A stretch of DNA of 64,000 nucleotides from an uncultured Opitutia bacterium (lineage in GTDB: Bacteria; Verrucomicrobiota; Verrucomicrobiia; Opitutales; Opitutaceae), in NCBI GenBank assembly GCA_903834135.1, contig CAILHZ010000006.1, positions 38,211-102,210 on the forward strand, in the 5' to 3' direction. Both the position numbers and the translations under genes were made by a program. Positions 62,201 to 64,000 of the stretch are shown here, piece after piece (within the stretch, counting starts at the first letter, position 1; each line of letters opens with the position of its first letter). Under the pieces are notes generated by a model that had not been told where the DNA came from, did no database searches, and saw nothing but the letters and a program-made list of their open reading frames with translations.

Positions 62201-64000
62201 AAATGTCGCACTCAAGCTAGGATAGCCTGCATCAAGTAGTGTTCCAGTATTGGGTGTATAAGTAAACGTACCGCCTACACCATTAGAGTCTGCATTGAGT
62301 TGTTCTGAATTAAGTGTTGTGCCGTACGAGATCGCATTTGGCTTAGACCAACTTAGTATTGGGCTTTGCTTAGCAATGACTAAGGTAGCCGCTGAGTTGG
62401 CAGGGTCTGCGATGAAGTTGGGATCACTTACTGAAGCAACCACTAGATATATGCCTGCAGCGGTAGGAGCACCTGCAGATCCATTATAGGTGAGTGAAAT
62501 CGAGCCACTTGCAACCGATGCACTGACGACTTCGGCACTGCCTGAATAAATTTGGTTTGTTGAGCTGAAGGTAACTACTTCAGTAGCCTTATTTACTACA
62601 AGATTAACAGTACCTGCATTGTTTGATGTAAAGTTAGTTGTATCACTAGGTGCGAAAGAAACACTCAGGGTATTTATTCCAGCATTTAGAATAGTGCCTG
62701 TAGCTGGAGTATAAACGAATGAACCATTAACTGTATTTCCAGACAAATTAGCTGTAGCATTTAACTGAGTGTTGTCTAGTGCTGCACCGTAGGTGATCGC
62801 AGTAGGCGTAGCCCACGCAATAACTGGTGTTGCTTGTGCGATTATTAGATTGCCAGTTGTAAAACCTGTATAATTTGGGTTTGTAACATTTGCACTCACA
62901 GCGTACGTGCCTGCAGCTGTAGGAAGACTAGAGGCTCCATTGTATGTGACAGATACTGGTCCATGACTAACTGTAGTAGTCACTGATTCTGGATTTCCGT
63001 TATAGGTTTGATTAACTCCACCTAGAGTTACGATTTCAGATGCTTTACTAACGTTTAGAGTTACAAAAACCGAGCTATTGCGAGTGTAATTAACTGTATC
63101 AGTAGGTGTAAATGTTGCATTAAGTGTATTAGTGCCTGCATTGAGTACTGAACCAGCAGCAGGAGTGTAAGCCCATGTGCCGCTTAGAGGATTGCCTGAA
63201 TAACTTGCTGAAGCATTAAGCTGTGAACTATTTAGTGCTGTGCCGTAAGTAATTGTAGACGGTGTTGCCCATGTGACAATTGAACTAGCTGCAGCAACAT
63301 TAAATGCATTAGTGACTGGGGATGCTGCATTATAACTAACCGAGCCAACCTGATTAGCAGTAACATAAACCATACCCGCACCTGTAAGAGTAACTATGTT
63401 AGATGAAGATAGGCGTGCGTTGCCTGAACTAACGATAAAGGAAACGGGCAGTCCAGAACTCGCTGTAGCATTAAGTGTAATGTCAGGATTACCGTAGGTC
63501 TGGTCGCTTATAGGGCTAAAATTAATTGTCTGATTTGCTGCTCCTGGAGTTCCAACAACCAAACTCGTAGTAGCGTTTACTGTTGAGAAATTTCCTGTGT
63601 CAGTTGGTGTGAATGCCAGACTTAGTGTGTAGGAGCCAGCGGCTGAATATTTATAGTTTAGTGCTGGTGTATAAACATAATTACCTGCGACTACATTACC
63701 AAGATAGTTCGCCGTGGCATCTAGCTGTGCACTTGCCAAGTTTGAGGTGTAAACCATTGCAGCTGGCGACCATGTAATAAGGGGTGTTGCTTTGCTTACG
63801 CTTAAACTTACGTAAACTGAATTATTTGTCGTGTAATTACTTAAATCAGAGGGACTAAATCCTTCATTTAAAGTATGTAATCCGGCACTGAGTGTAGCTC
63901 CAGAAGTAGGAGAGTAATTAAATGTCCCTGAAACTGGACTGCTTGCATTAAGCTGCATGCTATTAAGCGTTGTGCCGTAGGTAATGGCAGAAGGTGTCGC
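56300..64000 (-). CDS. Giant MBG/Ig-repeat surface protein (5' truncated by window edge)
   Basis: At least 2566 residues are visible. The frame continues to base 64000 without a start, and the methionine at 63958 is internal (TYGTTLNSMQLNA). From the N side come about ten MBG-like units (W.TP..ITYGT.L...QLNA, then GTF.Y.P..GT.L.AG and FTP.DT.NYT, alternating with TYNGS...PTAAGTY). Eight Ig-like domains (YQWYFNGTAIAGAT) follow, then the tandem C-terminal domain also found at 330-1151. It is Ser/Thr/Asn-rich, with almost no Cys. It is probably an extracellular adhesin or stalk. Anchoring by the tandem domain is inferred. Confidence 0.9.
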   Translation of the reverse strand, partial: ATPSAITYGTTLNSMQLNASSPVSGTFNYSPTSGATLSAGLHTLNEGFSPSDLSNYTTNNSVYVSLSVSKATPLITWSPAAMVYTSNLASAQLDATANYLGNVVAGNYVYTPALNYKYSAAGSYTLSLAFTPTDTGNFSTVNATTSLVVGTPGAANQTINFSPISDQTYGNPDITLNATASSGLPVSFIVSSGNARLSSSNIVTLTGAGMVYVTANQVGSVSYNAASPVTNAFNVAAASSIVTWATPSTITYGTALNSSQLNASASYSGNPLSGTWAYTPAAGSVLNAGTNTLNATFTPTDTVNYTRNSSVFVTLNVSKASEIVTLGGVNQTYNGNPESVTTTVSHGPVSVTYNGASSLPTAAGTYAVSANVTNPNYTGFTTGNLIIAQATPVIAWATPTAITYGAALDNTQLNATANLSGNTVNGSFVYTPATGTILNAGINTLSVSFAPSDTTNFTSNNAGTVNLVVNKATEVVTFSSTNQIYSGSAEVVSASVASGSISLTYNGSAGAPTAAGIYLVVASVSDPNFIADPANSAATLVIAKQSPILSWSKPNAISYGTTLNSEQLNADSNGVGGTFTYTPNTGTLLDAGYPSLSATFTPTDTLNYTTNTAATVLEISPAVVITVNTDDPIYTGSPIYLPVTLLHGLTSVVTYYDPSGSGATVPYPLDPGLYPFTVAVAGDTAGDYATESGIFEISKATPVVSWATPNSVSYGSALSSIQLNAAAVGVAGSLAGTFNYSPSSGVVLSSGYNTLNVTFTPDNTIDYTSNNSAFVTLSVTKASEAISLSNTTQTYTGNSESVTATAANGSISVTYNGSSTLPTAAGSYAVVATVSDTNYSGTQSGVFTISQVTPRITWNTPADITSGTALSATQLNASAGDVAGTFVYSPTASTVLATGTQTLSATFTPTDTTNYNQATAMVHLLVKDMAYSDQTITFNSIPNTIFGSAPITLTATASSGLAIAYSVESGPASVADNQLTILGAGSVTVVASQSGDSGSKINAAPSISRSFNVSPETSIVTWATPSAITYGTVLGSPQLSASVEGDIAGTLTYSPSAGTLLAAGNQTLNVVFSPSDTANYTSNSNTFVSLTVNKATEAVSLSNTNQIYSGSAKEISASTANGSISVTYNGSPITPTAAGTYSVSATVVDPNYTGYTTGTLIINPLTPVINWANPEATTYGTPLNAMQLDADTAGLSGTFIYSPTFGATPSVGLQTLNVTFTPSDTKNYTSISKSVPLTITQATETITLSNTTQTFNGSAEAVSASTLSGVIAITYNGSSTAPTAAGTYVVNATAASTNYTGSTTGTLVINKATPVLSWSTPSSITSDSPLSESQLNATALGLDGVFTYTPPLGTLLPAGTQALSVSFTPLDTSNYTAATASTTLSVTTPSAPSAPPSVTSSAKISAGITISNTTQTYDGSAKVVTISLQPSQLSAAVVYYPGFNPPTEAGTYYVLVNVVDSLYYGSVSSVLTILPSSQTINFSAINTPTLGAPVTLLAKASSGLGVTFSILNGNATLVGNILTCLDLNPVTILATQAGDNDYLPTSKTQVLSASAVSNPPSTTQILPSFFTQPVSQTVAEGSSVTFSTSASGTPNPTYQWYFNGTAIAGATGPAFNISSAQITSAGLYTVVLTNSAGSVTSAPASLTVSVAHTAPVILNQPKSQTVLLGSAVLFTVTVQENLGVTYQWYFNGTAIAGATSAAYTITSASASQAGSYTVSVNNTDYSVASNVANLTVTVPSSAPSITQQPQSESVNLGSGATFTVTGSGTPNPTYQWYFNGTAITGATNASFAISTTQASNAGQYTVTLTNQVGSITSNPATLKIIQPAVNVSITQQPQTQTIFVSQAVTFSVSALGSAPLSYQWLFNGVPIPSATSSVYTLTNTQTSSAGSYSVVVTNPVSSVTSSNALLSVLLPFSAPVISLQPNSQIVQVGSQATFAVATSTSGTTSYQWYLNGAIIYGATASTYSILNCQASNAGSYMVVLSNAAGSTASLAAVLSVTNPAIAPVITLQPQSQTSVIGNTVTFTVLASGTPSPTYQWYNNWVPITSATSSSLTLNSVQFTDQGSYTVIATNPANSVTSAAAILTLQNASGSPFITTVSGVSMDSTHITSNTLSTTTSSTLAVPLGGSATLTATATGNPSPNFQWYFNGQSIAGANGPSYSISNFQSWSSGSYSVLATNALGSYASYGQLLIVAPTSGTPVITTQPHTQFVTPGETVTLSTQVGVNTQSSYTNYQWYLNGIAIAGATHPLLMTTASVGNSGSYQCMITNASGSILTNPALISVAPTSNPGRLINLSVLSYYGPGNQALSLGFVIGGYGTSGNQPLLIRAVGPSLKVFQVPSLLGDPSLSLFSGPFIINNNAGWANVIINQSQVSAADTATGAFALTNPSSLDAALVTTLPPSAYTIQVGSTSGNSGNTLAEIYDDTPTAAYLPSSSRLVNLSCGQLIQSGSKITAGFVIGGNTSKTVLVRVVGPTLANYAITGYMPDPQLKVFSGTAIIGSNSGWAGDTSIIKAAASAGAFPLNDPKSNDSAILLTLAPGSYSVEGSSVSGTVGVALIEVYDIQ
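56303..57124 (-). repeat. Tandem C-terminal domain pair of the right-hand giant protein
   Basis: Copy 1 starts at RLINLSVLSYYGPG (57124) and copy 2 at RLVNLSCGQLIQSG (56686). They end in EIYDD and EVYDIQ. They are the same domain as at 330-1151, in inverted orientation 55 kb away. Confidence 0.85.
57140..59299 (-). repeat. Array of eight Ig-like domains
   Basis: Eight units of about 85-100 residues each have a QWY.NG centre (for example TYQWYFNGTAIAGAT) and a S.AGSYTVV.TN.AGSVTS end. Three centres are almost identical in protein and DNA, which points to recent duplication. Confidence 0.9.
59560..64000 (-). repeat. Array of MBG-like repeats
   Basis: About ten composite units, each a W.TP.(S/T)ITYGT half of about 85 residues and a TYNGS..PTAAGTY half of about 70, run off the window. 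A few ASSGL.V.(F/Y).(V/I).SG inserts interrupt the series (near 59500, 61130, 63440). Confidence 0.88.

Noticed and set aside
56300..64000. CRISPR-like or tandem DNA repeats
   Set aside because: The periodicity is that of coding MBG and Ig domains in one open frame, with long diverged units and no constant spacer pattern.

Overview
The window is AT-leaning bacterial chromosome that most resembles Verrucomicrobiota, probably an Opitutae relative. This assignment is inference. It rests on giant secreted Ig-like/MBG-repeat proteins ending in a tandem GP..L..F / DP.L..F.G / N.GW / DSAL..TL domain, a DXS with GDAAFTCG at the thiamin site (a form I associate with the PVC group), a double-length ThyX-like protein of the kind seen in chlamydiae, and start codons that mostly lack a Shine-Dalgarno sequence. 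No phage, insertion sequence, CRISPR or integrase is visible, and the core is densely packed housekeeping DNA.

Layout. 1-1154: 3' end of a giant Ig-like surface protein. 1208-4976: a glycosyltransferase, a TMTC-like membrane protein with a long TPR tail, and tRNA-Ser(GGA). 5219-18615: one 13.4 kb operon for respiratory complex I, nuoB to nuoN without nuoA, with genes touching or overlapping. 18784-21247: a Trp/His-rich envelope protein, a two-domain ThyX-like protein and a small coiled-coil protein. 21583-26049: rarA, a riboflavin cluster (RibB fused to a degenerate GTP cyclohydrolase II domain, then ribH), nusB and ftsY. 26077-30129: a lone modB, an acyltransferase and a secreted toroid-type protein. 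30134-34215: glmS facing away from glgC-slyX-coaE (amino-sugar, glycogen and CoA metabolism). 34265-42738: two different rho genes 5 kb apart, bracketing a YhaM-like exoribonuclease, a phosphatase, hisF and a toroid protein. 42921-47058: acs, then dxs-xseB on the other strand. 47141-52890: an IPT lipoprotein, hemW, a TPR protein, a Fur-family regulator, priA and an FtsB-like protein. 52914-56296: a UAP1-type UDP-sugar pyrophosphorylase coupled to a hexose-phosphate mutase. 56300-64000: a second giant MBG/Ig protein that runs off the right edge and ends in the same tandem domain as the left one, in opposite orientation.

How the genes fit together. The nuo operon supplies proton-pumping NADH oxidation. 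glmS, the UAP1-like enzyme and the mutase supply UDP-sugars. The TMTC-like protein, glycosyltransferase and acyltransferase could decorate surface material, including the giant beta-sandwich proteins. Two Rho factors with unlike disordered N-terminal tails, each preceded by a hairpin and T-run just before its start codon, suggest unusual control of transcription termination. Other oddities are a ThyX signature split between two halves of one protein, a RibB fusion without the zinc cysteines, a Fur-family protein without the usual His-rich metal motif, and the missing nuoA.
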